A DNA stretch of 64,000 nt from Stenotrophomonas lactitubi (GCF_002803515.1 NZ_PHQX01000001.1:1736001-1800000), one strand, 5' to 3'; positions 8,554 through 18,697 are shown, numbered from the stretch's first letter. The notes: generated by a model not told the origin, from the letters alone. Program-made: numbers and translations.

Positions 8554-9191
8554 GCGATGGCTCCGGTCTGGCGGATCACGGCATCCAGCGCGCCGCGCAG
8601 GCGCGCTTCCAGCGTGCCGTCGATGCGCACCGCTTCGGCATGCACGCGCAGGTCGCCACGGCTCAGGCTGGTGTCAGGCACCAGGCGCTGCTGCGGCGAC
8701 AGGGTCAACAACGGGGCGAGGGCGGTGATGTCATCCGGATGCAGGCGCACTTCCACCTCACGGTTGCTGCCGCCAACGGCGTCAATCGCCTCGCCGACCA
8801 GTTGCCCCAACAGCGCCGGGTCGGCCTCGTAGGCACGGCCGACCAGCGCACCGGCGATGCGTACCGCCAGTTCGCCGAGCGCGCCGACCACTTCATTTTC
8901 CAGGCGCGCCAGTGGCCGCCCGAAGTTGTCGAGGATGCCCTCGATCTGTGCGACCAGCCGGCGCACCTCGGCCTGGCCCTGGCTGAAACCATCGGCATGG
9001 CCGTGGTCGAAACCTTCTTTCTCGGCGCTGTCCTGGATCGCCTGGATTTCTTCCAGGGTAGGCAGCTGCAGCGGCGGCTCCGGCTCATGCTCCGGGTCCG
9101 GCTCGGTGAGTTCGAAGGCATCGTCGTGGTCCAGCACCGGTTCGGGCTGGGCCAGCAGGTCCGGGGCAAGCCAGCGCACGACGTTGCTCAC
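8550..9191 (-). CDS. fliH: Flagellar export ATPase regulator FliH
   Basis: 213 residues. The N-terminal part is acidic and Pro/Glu-rich. The middle has a GxxxG-like helix (GFDHGHADGFSQGQAEVRRLV) and the C-terminal domain resembles FliH/V-ATPase subunit E. FliH binds FliI and docks it to FliN. The start is GTG at 9191 overlapping the fliG stop (GTGA), with GGAGG 7 nt upstream. Confidence 0.92.
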   Translation of the reverse strand: MSNVVRWLAPDLLAQPEPVLDHDDAFELTEPDPEHEPEPPLQLPTLEEIQAIQDSAEKEGFDHGHADGFSQGQAEVRRLVAQIEGILDNFGRPLARLENEVVGALGELAVRIAGALVGRAYEADPALLGQLVGEAIDAVGGSNREVEVRLHPDDITALAPLLTLSPQQRLVPDTSLSRGDLRVHAEAVRIDGTLEARLRGALDAVIRQTGAIA

Positions 9192-10192
9192 AGCATCGCC
9201 TCCGCGCTGCCACCGATGGTGACGGTGCCCTCATCGGCCATGCGCTTGACGATGGCCAGGATCTCGCGCTGCGCCACCTCCACGTCGGACAGGCGCACCG
9301 GGCCGCGCGCTTCCATGTCTTCCAGCAGGATCTCGGCCGCGCGCTGGGACATGTTGCGGGTGATCTTGTCGCGCACCTTGATGTCGGCACCGCGCAGGGC
9401 CAGGCCCAGCCGCTCGCCGCTGACTTCGCGCAGCACCAGCTGCATCTCGCGGTCGTCCAGGTCCACCAGGTCGTCGAACACGAACATCAGGTCCTGGATG
9501 CGGCCACTCAGCGGCGCATCGATGCGTGCGATTTCGCCCAGGATGGCCTGGTCCTGTCCGCTGTCCATGAAGTTGAGGATGTTCGCCGCGCACTGCACGC
9601 CGCCGATGTTGGACGACTTCAGGTTCTGGTTGCCGGCGAACTGGCGTTCCATGATCTCGTTGAGTTCGTTCAGCGCATTGGGCGGAATGCCGTCGAGGGT
9701 GGCGATGCGCAGCAACACGTCCACACGGGTGCGGTCGGGCAGCAGCTTCAGCGCGTCGGCAGCCTGGTCGGTTTCCAGGTGTGCCATCACGATGGCGATG
9801 ATCTGCGGGTGCTCGTTGCGCACCAGGTCGGCCACCGCACGCGGGTCCATCCACTTCAGTGCGTCCAGACCAGTGGTGTTGCGGCCCAGCAGGATGCGGT
9901 CGATCAGGTTGCCGGCCTTTTCGCTGCCCAGCGCCTGCACCAGCATGTTGCGGATGTAGTCGTCCGAGCCCACGCCCAGCGAGGTCTTCGAGCCCAGCTC
10001 ACTGCTGAACTGGTCCATCACCCGTTCCACCTGTTCGCGGGTGATGTCGGACATGGTGGCCATGGCGATGCCGATCTTCTGCACCTCCTTCGGTTCCATG
10101 TGGCGCAGCACTTCGGCCGCGTCCAGTTCACCCAGCGACAGCAGCAGGACGGCGGCGCGCTGCACGCCGGTCAAGGGGGCGACCTCAGTCAT
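9188..10192 (-). CDS. fliG: Flagellar motor switch protein FliG
   Basis: 334 residues in the usual three-domain order: an N domain binding FliF, an ARM middle domain with the EHPQ motif (NEHPQIIAIVMAHLE), and a C domain whose charged helix faces the stators (LRGADIKVRDKITRNMSQRAAEI). All family landmarks are present. Its ATG lies inside the 3' end of fliF (8-nt overlap). Confidence 0.97.
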   Translation of the reverse strand: MTEVAPLTGVQRAAVLLLSLGELDAAEVLRHMEPKEVQKIGIAMATMSDITREQVERVMDQFSSELGSKTSLGVGSDDYIRNMLVQALGSEKAGNLIDRILLGRNTTGLDALKWMDPRAVADLVRNEHPQIIAIVMAHLETDQAADALKLLPDRTRVDVLLRIATLDGIPPNALNELNEIMERQFAGNQNLKSSNIGGVQCAANILNFMDSGQDQAILGEIARIDAPLSGRIQDLMFVFDDLVDLDDREMQLVLREVSGERLGLALRGADIKVRDKITRNMSQRAAEILLEDMEARGPVRLSDVEVAQREILAIVKRMADEGTVTIGGSAEAML

Positions 10193-11831
10193 TGGCCACC
10201 CAGCCCTTGACCACCTGGGCCACGCGCTTGGAGTCGGTCTTCACGGCTTCACGCGCCATCCGCAGTCGTTCCTCATAAGAATCCACCGGCAGGGCCAATG
10301 CTTCCGGCCCGCCCAGGCTTGCCCGGTCGGCGCCGAGCGCCGGCAGCGGGGTGCCATCGTCATCGACCAGCTGCACGTCCGCGGTATGCGGTTCCAGCGC
10401 CAGTTCTTCGTTCCTGCGGTTCTGCCCGGTGATGCCGCGCAGTGCCGGGCGCAGCACGCCGAACAGCAGCGCCATCACCACCAGCGCACCCAGCAGCATG
10501 CGGCCGGCATCGTGCACCCACGGCAGTTCCCACCAGGCTGGGCCTTCCACCGGCGTGGTATCACGCACGAACGGGGCATTCATCACCGACACGGTGTCGC
10601 CGCGCTCGGCACTGAAGCCGACGGCCTGCTTGACCAGTGCCTCGACCCGGGTCAGTTCTGCCGCCGACAGCGGCTGCGGCGCAACCTTGCCGTTGGCACC
10701 GGCGCGCGGCACGTTGTCCACCAGCACCGCCACCGAAACGCGCTTGATGCGGCCGGCCGGCTGCCGGGTGTGCTGCAGGGTACGGTCCAGCTCGTAGTTG
10801 CGGGTCGCGTTCTTGCTGCTTTCGGTCGGTGCCTGCGCGGTGGCCGGTGCGGCGGCCTGGCCCGGCGGGCTGTTGCTGGTGGCACCCGGTACGCCCTGCG
10901 GGCCCGGCGTGCTGCTGCTGTTCTCGCTCATCTGCTCGCTGCGCAGTTTCTGCGGCTCGCCGTTGTAGAGCTCGCGCGCTTCTTCGGTCACCGAGAAGTC
11001 CATGTCCACGCTGACTTCCGGGTTGACCCGGCCGGGACCGGTCATCGGTTCCAGCAGTTCGCGGATGCGCTGGTTGAAGGAGGTTTCCTGGCGGCGCACC
11101 TGTTCGAACTGGGCAGCGTTGACCGCCGCTTCGCTGTTCGGGTCGCTGACGCTGAGCATGCGACCGCTCTGGTCGACCACGGTGACGCGTTCCGGCGCCA
11201 GATCGGGGATGGCGGCAGCCACCATGTGCACGATCGCATCGACCTGGCTGCGTTCCAGCTGCTGGCCGCCGCGCAGTTCCAGGGTGACCGAGGCACTGGC
11301 CACGTCACGCTGGCGGGTGAACGCGCTGGGCTTGGGAATGGCCAGATGCACGCGCGAATCGCGCACCGGGCGCAGCGTATTGATGGTGCGCGACAGCTCG
11401 GTTTCCAGCGCGTGCTGGTAGCGCGCGCTTTCCACGAACTGGCTGACACCGAAACCGGGGTCGCGCTCCATCAGCTCGAAGCCGAGCTTGCCGCTGTCGG
11501 TCAGGCCCGAGCCCGCCAGTTTCAGGCGGGCATCGTGCAGGTTCTTTTCCGGCACGGTGATGCCACCGGTGGCCGGGTCCAGCTGGAACGGAATCTGTGC
11601 GGCACGCAGCAGGTCGGTCGCTTCAGCGGTGGCCTTCTGGTCCAGGCCGGTGTACAGCGGCACCATGCCCGGCTTCTGCGACCAGAAGAACACGAACAGG
11701 CCTGCCGCCACGGCCACGGCGATCATCGCCATCAGTCCGAGCCGACGGGTGATCTGCAGGCTTTGCAGCCGGTCGAACCACTGGCCCGCCTTTTCGGCGT
11801 TCAGGGATTCCTTGGAGAGCGACAGGGCCAT
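10185..11831 (-). CDS. fliF: Flagellar MS-ring protein FliF
   Basis: 548 residues with one N-terminal transmembrane helix (~31-51) and one near the C-terminus (~440-462), flanking a large periplasmic region with two ring-building motifs (LAIPKPSAFTRQRDVASASV region). The C-terminal cytoplasmic tail that binds FliG is present. The ATG is at 11831, 12 bp after fliE. Confidence 0.97.
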   Translation of the reverse strand: MALSLSKESLNAEKAGQWFDRLQSLQITRRLGLMAMIAVAVAAGLFVFFWSQKPGMVPLYTGLDQKATAEATDLLRAAQIPFQLDPATGGITVPEKNLHDARLKLAGSGLTDSGKLGFELMERDPGFGVSQFVESARYQHALETELSRTINTLRPVRDSRVHLAIPKPSAFTRQRDVASASVTLELRGGQQLERSQVDAIVHMVAAAIPDLAPERVTVVDQSGRMLSVSDPNSEAAVNAAQFEQVRRQETSFNQRIRELLEPMTGPGRVNPEVSVDMDFSVTEEARELYNGEPQKLRSEQMSENSSSTPGPQGVPGATSNSPPGQAAAPATAQAPTESSKNATRNYELDRTLQHTRQPAGRIKRVSVAVLVDNVPRAGANGKVAPQPLSAAELTRVEALVKQAVGFSAERGDTVSVMNAPFVRDTTPVEGPAWWELPWVHDAGRMLLGALVVMALLFGVLRPALRGITGQNRRNEELALEPHTADVQLVDDDGTPLPALGADRASLGGPEALALPVDSYEERLRMAREAVKTDSKRVAQVVKGWVAND

Positions 11832-11843
11832 GCGTTTCTATCC

Positions 11844-12209
11844 TTACAGCGGCATGTTCATCACGTCCTGGTAAGCCTGGACGAGACGGTTACGGACTTC
11901 CACGGTGGCGCGGAAGGCGATCTGGGACTGCTGCGAGGCGACCATCACCTTGGCCAGGTCGGCGCCGGGTTCACCCAGTTCGAAGGCTTTGGCGAGGGCG
12001 CCGGATTTCTGTTGCGCATCGTTGACGCCGGCGATGGCGCCGCGCAGGGTTTCGGTGAAGCTGGCAGGCTGGACCTGCGGCGCATCCAGCACCGTGCCCG
12101 GCAGGGCATTGCTACGCGGCGCTTCGGCCAGCGGGTTGAGCGCGGGCTGTCCCACCTGGGTCTGGTAGGAGCGGATCTGGGAAAGGATCGAAGTGACGGA
12201 GTGGGACAT
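11844..12209 (-). CDS. fliE: Flagellar hook-basal body protein FliE
   Basis: 121 residues. The C-terminal half has the FliE signature (VMVASQQSQIAFRATVEVRNRLVQAYQDVMNMPL). FliE joins the MS ring to the rod and is the first exported rod protein. The ATG at 12209 was chosen over a TTG two codons upstream, because GGA stands 10 nt before the ATG. It is the first gene of the fliE-F-G-H-I-J-K unit, driven by the sigma-54 promoter at 12256. Confidence 0.94.
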   Translation of the reverse strand: MSHSVTSILSQIRSYQTQVGQPALNPLAEAPRSNALPGTVLDAPQVQPASFTETLRGAIAGVNDAQQKSGALAKAFELGEPGADLAKVMVASQQSQIAFRATVEVRNRLVQAYQDVMNMPL

Positions 12210-12255
12210 CTGCAACGGTTCCAGAAACAGGGATGGGGGTGTCTGCTGGAGCTAG

Positions 12256-12271
12256 TGCAAGTGCCGTGCCG
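12256..12271 (-). promoter_or_regulatory. Sigma-54 promoter of the fliE operon
   Basis: Minus-strand CGGCACGGCACTTGCA with GG-N10-GC spacing. The predicted start is near 12245 and the leader to the fliE ATG is ~35 nt. Confidence 0.88.
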
Positions 12272-12303
12272 AAATCGCTGATCGGTTCAGTGACGTGAGG
12301 GTT

Positions 12304-12492
12304 GGGGGGTGTTCGGCAGGGCTGCGCCCTGCACCTGCCGAAGCAACGGCAAAGGCCGGAGCAACAGCAGAAGCTGGCTATCCGTGGGATGGCGGGGTGG
12401 GTCCGGTTGCGGGGGACGCCGTGAACCCGTCCTTGGGGGCTTGGCCGCGGCATCCATGCCGCGGACACCCCCGCAACCGGACCCACCCCGCC
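12304..12492 (+). repeat. Composite hairpin repeat element, copy 1
   Basis: A short GC hairpin with GGCAGGGCTGCGCCCTG is followed by a CAACGG/CAACAGC-type stretch, then a perfect 25-bp inverted repeat (arms 12391-12415 and 12468-12492) around a 52-nt loop. The loop contains a 9-bp inner hairpin (12445-12464). Copy 2 at 12762-12940 has the same parts in opposite orientation. Confidence 0.75.
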
Positions 12493-12563
12493 TTCGACAA
12501 TTTCCCGCGATGTGTCTGGGCGGCGTTCTGTGCTGCTGGTGGGTGTCGACCTTGGTCAACACA

Positions 12564-12586
12564 GTAGATCCACGCCATGCGTGGAT
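12564..12586 (+). repeat. GTAG-type palindrome (SMAG/REP-like)
   Basis: GTAGATCCACGCCATGCGTG plus three bases: a GTAG head and an ATCCACGC/GCGTGGAT stem. It sits midway between the two composite hairpin elements. Confidence 0.75.
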
Positions 12587-12761
12587 GAAGCGTTCCTGCC
12601 GGCGTGACGCGTCATGGAACCGGCGTCGGTTTTTTGGCCTATGGCTGCATGGAGCGGCGCAGACCATCAACAGATATATGTGTCGACAGATACTCCGCGT
12701 GTTTCGGAGCCGGCTCGACGCTACATGGCGCGAACCTTCCGTCACAAGGAAACCGTCGGAG

Positions 12762-12940
12762 GCGTGGGCGGGTCAGGTTGCGGGGGCGTGAGCGCCATGG
12801 ATGGCGCGACCGAGCTTACATGGACGTACTTGCAGCGTCCCCCGCAACCTGACCCGCCCGCGCATCGCGCAGGAAGCCAGCTGTTGCCGTTGCTTCAGTT
12901 GTTGCCTCTGCGGGTGCCGGGCGGGAGCCCGGCAACAACA
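12762..12940 (-). repeat. Composite hairpin repeat element, copy 2 (inverted)
   Basis: Arms at 12762-12786 and 12839-12863 (25 bp, one mismatch) enclose a 52-nt loop with an inner 7-bp hairpin (12792-12807). A GCTGTTGCCGTTGCTTCAG stretch and a small CCGGGC/GCCCGG hairpin follow. Loop length and part order match copy 1. Confidence 0.75.
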
Positions 12941-13006
12941 CCCCCATAAACACCAACGCCCGGGCAAGCCCAGGCGTTCGTGCCCCCTTCATGCTGGCAA
13001 CGCGGG

Positions 13007-14508
<1,502 letters not shown>

Positions 14509-14512
<4 letters not shown>

Positions 14513-14886
14513 GACCGATCCTCCCTGAGGCCTTCCAGGATCGGCATGACTTCCTGGATGTAGGACAGCTTGCTGACGAAGTTGTCGGCGCCGGCGCGCA
14601 GCGCGTGTTCGCGGTGCTCGACGTCGTCGAAGTGGCTGGCAATCACGATGTACGGTGCATCGTCCTGCGACTTGATCAGGCGGGTGGCCTGCAGGCCGCC
14701 CATTTCCGGCATCGCCAGATCCATCAGCACCACCTGCGGGCGCAGGCTTTCCGAACGTTCGATCGCTTCCAGGCCGTTGCCGGCGCTGCCGACGATCTGC
14801 AGCCAGTCGATCTTGCGGAAGTGGCGCATCGCCGCGTTGATGAAGCCCTCGTGGTCATCGACCAGCAGAACTGTGAGCTTGTTCAT
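14509..14886 (-). CDS. vemR: Single-domain response regulator VemR
   Basis: 125 residues, a lone receiver domain with the acidic pair D10/D11, phosphoacceptor D56 (VVLMDLAMPE) and K109. There is no output domain. In Xanthomonas a protein of this type encoded between rpoN2 and fleQ is VemR, which affects motility and virulence and acts with FleQ; the same gene order is seen here. The ATG at 14886 was preferred to one at 14895 because AAGGA is properly spaced only for the former. No adjacent kinase exists. Confidence 0.88.
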
Positions 14887-14900
14887 GTCCAACATCCTTT

Positions 14901-16310
14901 TCAGCCCACCCGGGCCAGCTGCGGTTGCCTGGCGTTGACCCGGCGCCGTTCGCGGGCCGGGGCGATATCCAGTTGTTCGCGGTATTTTGCGACGGTTCGT
15001 CGGGCAATGTTCACCCCCTGGCGGGACAGCAGGCCAGCGATGGCCTCGTCCGCCAACGGGCGACCGGCGGGCTCGGCGTCGATCAGGCGGCGGACCATGG
15101 CCTTGACCGCCTGGCCGGACACGCTGGCGCCTTCCAGGCGCACGGCGAAGAAGTGCTTGAGCTCGAAGGTGCCGCGCGGGGTCTGCAGGTACTTGCCGGT
15201 GGTGATGCGCGAAACGGTGGATTCGTGCATGCCGATTTCCTCGGCCACTTCCTTCAGGGTCAAGGGTGCCATGGCTTCCTCGCCACGCACCAGGAAGGCC
15301 GCCTGCCGCTCGACGATCACCCGCGCGGTGCGCAGCAGGGTGTCGTAGCGCATCGACAGGCCGCGGCTGAACCAGCGCGCCTCCTGCAGCATCTCGCGCA
15401 GTGCCGGCGCCGCCTCGCCACTGTCGGCCAGGGCCAGTTCGTACTGGCTGTTGATCGACACCCGGCGGCTGGTGGCCGGGTTCAGTGCCACCTTCCATTG
15501 TTCGTCGGCGTGCCAGGCGACCACGTCCGGCACCACCACCGCATTGCGCTCGGGCAGCAGGCTGTCGCCCGGGCGCGGCTGCAGCGACAGGATCAGGCGA
15601 ACGGCTTCGCGCACGTCGTCGATCTCGGCATCGTGCTGGCGGGCGAGGGCGGGGTAGTCGTGGGCGGCCAGGGCATCGAGCGCGCCCTCGAGAATGCGCG
15701 CGGCCAGATGCCGGGCCGGCACCACGCCGTGCAGGCTGCACAGCTGGGCCAGCAGCGATTCGCGCAGGTCCTGCGCGGCCATGCCGGCCGGCTCGCCCTG
15801 CAGCAGGTGCTGGCGGATGGCTTCAACGCCGTTTGCATCGATGTCGAACTGGGCGCTGGCCAGCAGCTGCAACTGTGCCAGCGGTGCCTGCAGGTAGCCG
15901 GCATCATCGCAGTGTTCAAGCCAGAAGGCGGCCACGGCCAGTTCGCGCTCGTCCAGGTCCAGCGCCAGGCGCTGCAGCACGCGCAGCTGCGGATCGCTCG
16001 ATTCGCCAGCGGCGATGCGTGCCATGCGGTCGTCGTCGCCGTCCTGCCAGTTGGCGCCGGACACATCCCACATCGAGGATTCGGGCAGCTCGTCGAAGGC
16101 GGCCGTATCGACCGTAGTGCTGGCTGCATCGGTGGCTTCAGCGACGGGCGCTTCGGCGTCTTCGATTTCCAGCAGCGGATTGGAATCCAGCAGGCGCTGG
16201 ATTTCCTGCTCCAGGTGCAGGCCGTCGAGCTGCAGCAGCCGGATCGACTGCAGCAACTGCGGGGTGAGGTGAAGCTGTTGGCCCAGCTGGGTCGAAAGTG
16301 AAGCCTTCAT
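14901..16310 (-). CDS. rpoN2: RNA polymerase sigma-54 factor (flagellar RpoN2 type)
   Basis: 469 residues. The Gln/Leu-rich activator-interacting region I is at 1-45 (LGQQLHLTPQLLQSIRLLQL), an acidic region II follows, then the core-binding domain. The DNA-binding domain has the RpoN box ARRTVAKYRE at 436-445. In xanthomonads this copy, beside vemR and fleQ, serves flagellar genes, and a second rpoN exists elsewhere; that part is family knowledge. The ATG is at 16310. Its 269-bp upstream region has palindromic sites. Confidence 0.93.
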   Translation of the reverse strand: MKASLSTQLGQQLHLTPQLLQSIRLLQLDGLHLEQEIQRLLDSNPLLEIEDAEAPVAEATDAASTTVDTAAFDELPESSMWDVSGANWQDGDDDRMARIAAGESSDPQLRVLQRLALDLDERELAVAAFWLEHCDDAGYLQAPLAQLQLLASAQFDIDANGVEAIRQHLLQGEPAGMAAQDLRESLLAQLCSLHGVVPARHLAARILEGALDALAAHDYPALARQHDAEIDDVREAVRLILSLQPRPGDSLLPERNAVVVPDVVAWHADEQWKVALNPATSRRVSINSQYELALADSGEAAPALREMLQEARWFSRGLSMRYDTLLRTARVIVERQAAFLVRGEEAMAPLTLKEVAEEIGMHESTVSRITTGKYLQTPRGTFELKHFFAVRLEGASVSGQAVKAMVRRLIDAEPAGRPLADEAIAGLLSRQGVNIARRTVAKYREQLDIAPARERRRVNARQPQLARVG

Positions 16311-16420
16311 TGCAGTTCCCCGGCGCCGCTCCCCGACGCCTTGTGGAACACATCTTGCTTTTGATCCGGCAGGCGCGGAATCGGGGGGTTCCTGAGGGTG
16401 CTGGTGGTATTCCCGACAGC

Positions 16421-16441
16421 GTGTAAGGAAATCCCCTACAC
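16421..16441. promoter_or_regulatory. 21-bp imperfect palindrome upstream of rpoN2, candidate operator
   Basis: GTGTAAGG-AAATC-CCCTACAC reads as an inverted repeat with two mismatched pairs, ~115 bp upstream of the rpoN2 ATG. A NarL/LuxR-type regulator such as the adjacent FsnR could bind such a site; this is inference. Confidence 0.35.
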
Positions 16442-16519
16442 AAACGCGGGATTTTGACGATTCCGGTCGCTAACTCGTTGATTCGTGGTCGGTCGCCCTG
16501 CTGCTCGCCCGCGCCTGTT

Positions 16520-16564
16520 GTACGGAATTCCGTCGGGACTCGTGTGGGTGACGGTATTTCGTCG
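16520..16564. promoter_or_regulatory. Two ACGGAATTCCGT-type sites upstream of rpoN2
   Basis: GTACGGAATTCCGTCG at 16520-16535 and TGACGGTATTTCGTCG at 16549-16564, 29 bp centre to centre. They match the site before fliL (5389) and the tandem pair before flagellin 3 (24445-24476). Confidence 0.4.
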
Positions 16565-16579
16565 CTGACCCCGTGGACG

Positions 16580-17218
16580 TCATTCCAGCTCGTGCTGGTG
16601 GCGCGCAGCCAGCAGCAGCAGATCGTTGGCGCGACGGCAGCCCAGTGATTCCATCATGCGCGCGCGATGGGTCTCCACCGTCTTGACGCTGATGCCAAGG
16701 TCGGCGGCGATTTCCTTGTTGCTCTCGCCCTTGCCGATGCGGCGAAGGATCTCGCGCTGGCGCGGCGACAGTGCGGCAATACCAGTCGGCTTCTCGCGCC
16801 CGAGCATCGGTGCCAGCATCTTGGCCGAGATCTGCGGGCTCAGGAACACCTGGCCAGCATGCGCGGCACGCAGCGCCAGTTCCAGTTCCTGCGGCGCGGC
16901 ATCCTTCACCACGAAACCGACGGCACCCCGATCGAGCGCATCGCGCACGTGGGCGGCGTCATCGTGCATGGTCATCATCACGATGCGCGTGCCGGGTGCG
17001 CGCAGGCGGATGTCGCTCAGTGCTTCCAGGCCGGTACGGCCGGGCAGCGACAGGTCCATCAGCACCACGTCCGGTGCGTGCAGCAGGGCCATCTGCAGTG
17101 CCTGTTCGGCATTGCTGGCCTCGGCGACGAGCTGCACGTCGGCAAACCCCTGCAGCAGCCGCGCCAGGCCGGCGCGAACCAGGGTGTGATCGTCGACGAT
17201 GAGAACTCGCACAGGCAC
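16580..17218 (-). CDS. fsnR: NarL/LuxR-family response regulator, FsnR-like
   Basis: 212 residues: a receiver domain with phosphoacceptor D55 (VVLMDLSLPG) and a C-terminal LuxR-type helix-turn-helix (LSPRQREILRRIGKGESNKEIAADLG, ~148-190). S. maltophilia FsnR is an orphan response regulator that activates flagellar operons. The place next to pilZ-fliT-fliS-fliD and the domain order fit it, so the symbol rests on context. The start is GTG at 17218 (or GTG at 17212). Neither has a clear ribosome-binding site. Confidence 0.78.
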   Translation of the reverse strand: MPVRVLIVDDHTLVRAGLARLLQGFADVQLVAEASNAEQALQMALLHAPDVVLMDLSLPGRTGLEALSDIRLRAPGTRIVMMTMHDDAAHVRDALDRGAVGFVVKDAAPQELELALRAAHAGQVFLSPQISAKMLAPMLGREKPTGIAALSPRQREILRRIGKGESNKEIAADLGISVKTVETHRARMMESLGCRRANDLLLLAARHQHELE

Positions 17219-17303
17219 GCTGGAGGTTGGGGAGGGGGGTCCACCTTAACTTAGCTGAACGGGCACGCCAAGGGCCGTCTGTCTGCCTGCATGGTGGCAG
17301 ATT

Positions 17304-17882
17304 TCAGCGTGCGCGGCGGGCCTCGGCCACCTGCCGCCGATGCAGCCGGAACAGATGCCGTTCCATCGCCATTTCCAGGCCATCGCCAAGGCGATGGAAG
17401 CGCAGCCACAGATAGTGGCCACCGCCGCCATCGGCCGCTTCAGCGATGACTTCCACTGGCAGGTCGATATGGTCGGGCAGCCAGTCGCTGGGTTGCAGGC
17501 GGACCACGCCGGCCTGGCCGGGCAGGCTGCCACTGCGCGGGCCCAGCTGCAGGCGGATGCCGCGGCGTGACCAGCGCACCGGGCGCAGCGTCGGTTCCTG
17601 GCCCTGCTGGCGGATCAGGCGGCCGAGCAGGACCATGGTCAGGTCCACCTTGGCTTCCAGGCGCTGCAGCTGCAGGCTGGCTTCACTGCGTTCTTCGTGC
17701 TCGTCGATGCGACTGTCTTCGACCAGCGCCAGGCTGCGCAGCAGGCCTTCGGCACTGCTGGTCCGGCCTACCGCGCTACCAGCCTGGAACTCGGCGGGCA
17801 GGGCCAGTTCGCAGCTGAGCGTTTCGTCGAACAGCTCGCTTTCAGCCGGGTGATGCAGGGACGTGGTCGGCAGGACGGTCAT
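17304..17882 (-). CDS. PilZ-domain protein of the flagellar cluster
   Basis: 192 residues. The N-terminal half is helical (SEASLQLQRLEAKVDLTMVLLGRLIRQQ). The C-terminal half is a PilZ-like barrel with RWSRRGIRL and a LPVEVIAE...YLWLRF strand pair. The canonical RxxxR and (D/N)xSxxG c-di-GMP motifs are only partly recognisable, so ligand binding is uncertain. Its ATG overlaps the fliT stop, so it is made with FliS and FliT. A role linking c-di-GMP to flagellin export or motility is inferred. Confidence 0.75.
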   Translation of the reverse strand: MTVLPTTSLHHPAESELFDETLSCELALPAEFQAGSAVGRTSSAEGLLRSLALVEDSRIDEHEERSEASLQLQRLEAKVDLTMVLLGRLIRQQGQEPTLRPVRWSRRGIRLQLGPRSGSLPGQAGVVRLQPSDWLPDHIDLPVEVIAEAADGGGGHYLWLRFHRLGDGLEMAMERHLFRLHRRQVAEARRAR

Positions 17883-18172
17883 GCCAGCGATTCTGCCTGC
17901 AGGTAGGCATGCGCGGCGCGAAGGGAGCGGCGGCCGTCCTGGATCTGCACGGAGACGGCATCGCGACGCTGGCGCAGCAGGCCAAGCAGGCTCTGCTGGC
18001 GTTCCAGCAGCGCGGACAACGGTGCGTGGTCGGCGCTGCCCAGCGGTTGGCTCAGCAGTGCATGCAGGGTGCTGTCATGGCCATCGAGCAGGCTGTCGGC
18101 CTGTTCGAACGCCTCTTCGTCGAGGGCCTTCTCGAAGGCATCCAGCTGCGCATTGAGTTCAAGCAGGCTCAT
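17879..18172 (-). CDS. fliT: FliT-like flagellar chaperone
   Basis: 97 residues, all helical, with no distinctive catalytic motif. Size and position directly after fliS fit FliT, the export chaperone for the cap protein FliD. Sequence similarity among FliT proteins is weak, so the name depends partly on gene order. The ATG at 18172 overlaps the fliS stop (ATGA). Confidence 0.7.
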   Translation of the reverse strand: MSLLELNAQLDAFEKALDEEAFEQADSLLDGHDSTLHALLSQPLGSADHAPLSALLERQQSLLGLLRQRRDAVSVQIQDGRRSLRAAHAYLQAESLA

Positions 18173-18585
18173 GGCGCCACCGCCGCGGGACGGCGCTGTT
18201 CGTGCGGAATGGCATTCCAGGCACCGTCGATCTCGCCCAGCAGCTGCAGCGATTCGTCCAGTGCAGCGCGGTCGTTGTGCAGGTTGGCCTCGGTCAGGCG
18301 CTGCAGCAGATAGTCATACAGCGCCGACAGGTTGCCGGCGATCTCGCCGCCGGCTTCATGGTCCAGCGAGCCGTTGAGGTGGGCGACGATCGCGCATGCT
18401 TCGCCGATCGCCTTGCCCTTGCCGGCCTGGTCGCCCTGCTCGAGGGTGGCCTGTGCACGGCGCACGCGCTCCAGTGCGCCGGACAGCAGCAGCGCCACCA
18501 GTTTGTGCGGATCGGCATCGGCGACCGCACTGGTCACACCCACCTGGCGGTATTGCTCGGCGTACTGACGGCTGGAACCGTACAT
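18169..18585 (-). CDS. fliS: Flagellin export chaperone FliS
   Basis: 138 residues with the FliS N-terminal signature YAEQYRQVGVTSAVADADPHKLVALLLSGAL-type pattern and a helical bundle. It binds the C-terminus of flagellin before export. The ATG is at 18585 with GGGAG 8 nt upstream. A sigma-28-like promoter lies ~85-110 bp upstream (18670-18697), separating it from fliD. Confidence 0.93.
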   Translation of the reverse strand: MYGSSRQYAEQYRQVGVTSAVADADPHKLVALLLSGALERVRRAQATLEQGDQAGKGKAIGEACAIVAHLNGSLDHEAGGEIAGNLSALYDYLLQRLTEANLHNDRAALDESLQLLGEIDGAWNAIPHEQRRPAAVAP

Positions 18586-18669
18586 TCGTGATTCTCCCTT
18601 GCGCGGGGTGCCGGGGTGCGGTCGAAGGGACCGTTGACGCCGGCACTGCGATGATTGCTGTTGCGTCCG

Positions 18670-18697
18670 TTATCGGTGCGTACGGCGCCAAACTTGA
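18670..18697 (-). promoter_or_regulatory. Sigma-28-like promoter upstream of fliS-fliT-pilZ
   Basis: On the minus strand TCAAGTTT, a 12-nt spacer, then ACCGATAA. This is one nt longer than the usual 11-nt spacer and has one mismatch in each box. Confidence 0.55.

Larger units (their letters stand above)
12210..13006. other. 797-bp non-coding gap between fliE and fleQ
   Basis: It holds the fliE leader and sigma-54 promoter, two facing copies of a large hairpin element (12304-12492 and 12762-12940), and between them a GTAG palindrome (12564-12586). No coding frame with family resemblance was seen. Short frames inside the hairpins are palindrome artefacts. Confidence 0.8.

Noticed and set aside
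12614..12949. Small frames in the fliE-fleQ gap
   Set aside because: They run through the hairpin arms and loop of repeat elements; similar peptides are predicted in both directions, as expected for palindromes.
16421..16441. GacA-type box (TGTAAG-N6-CTTACA)
   Set aside because: The half-sites are similar, but the palindrome has an odd centre and the right half reads CCTACA, so the spacing and sequence do not fit.
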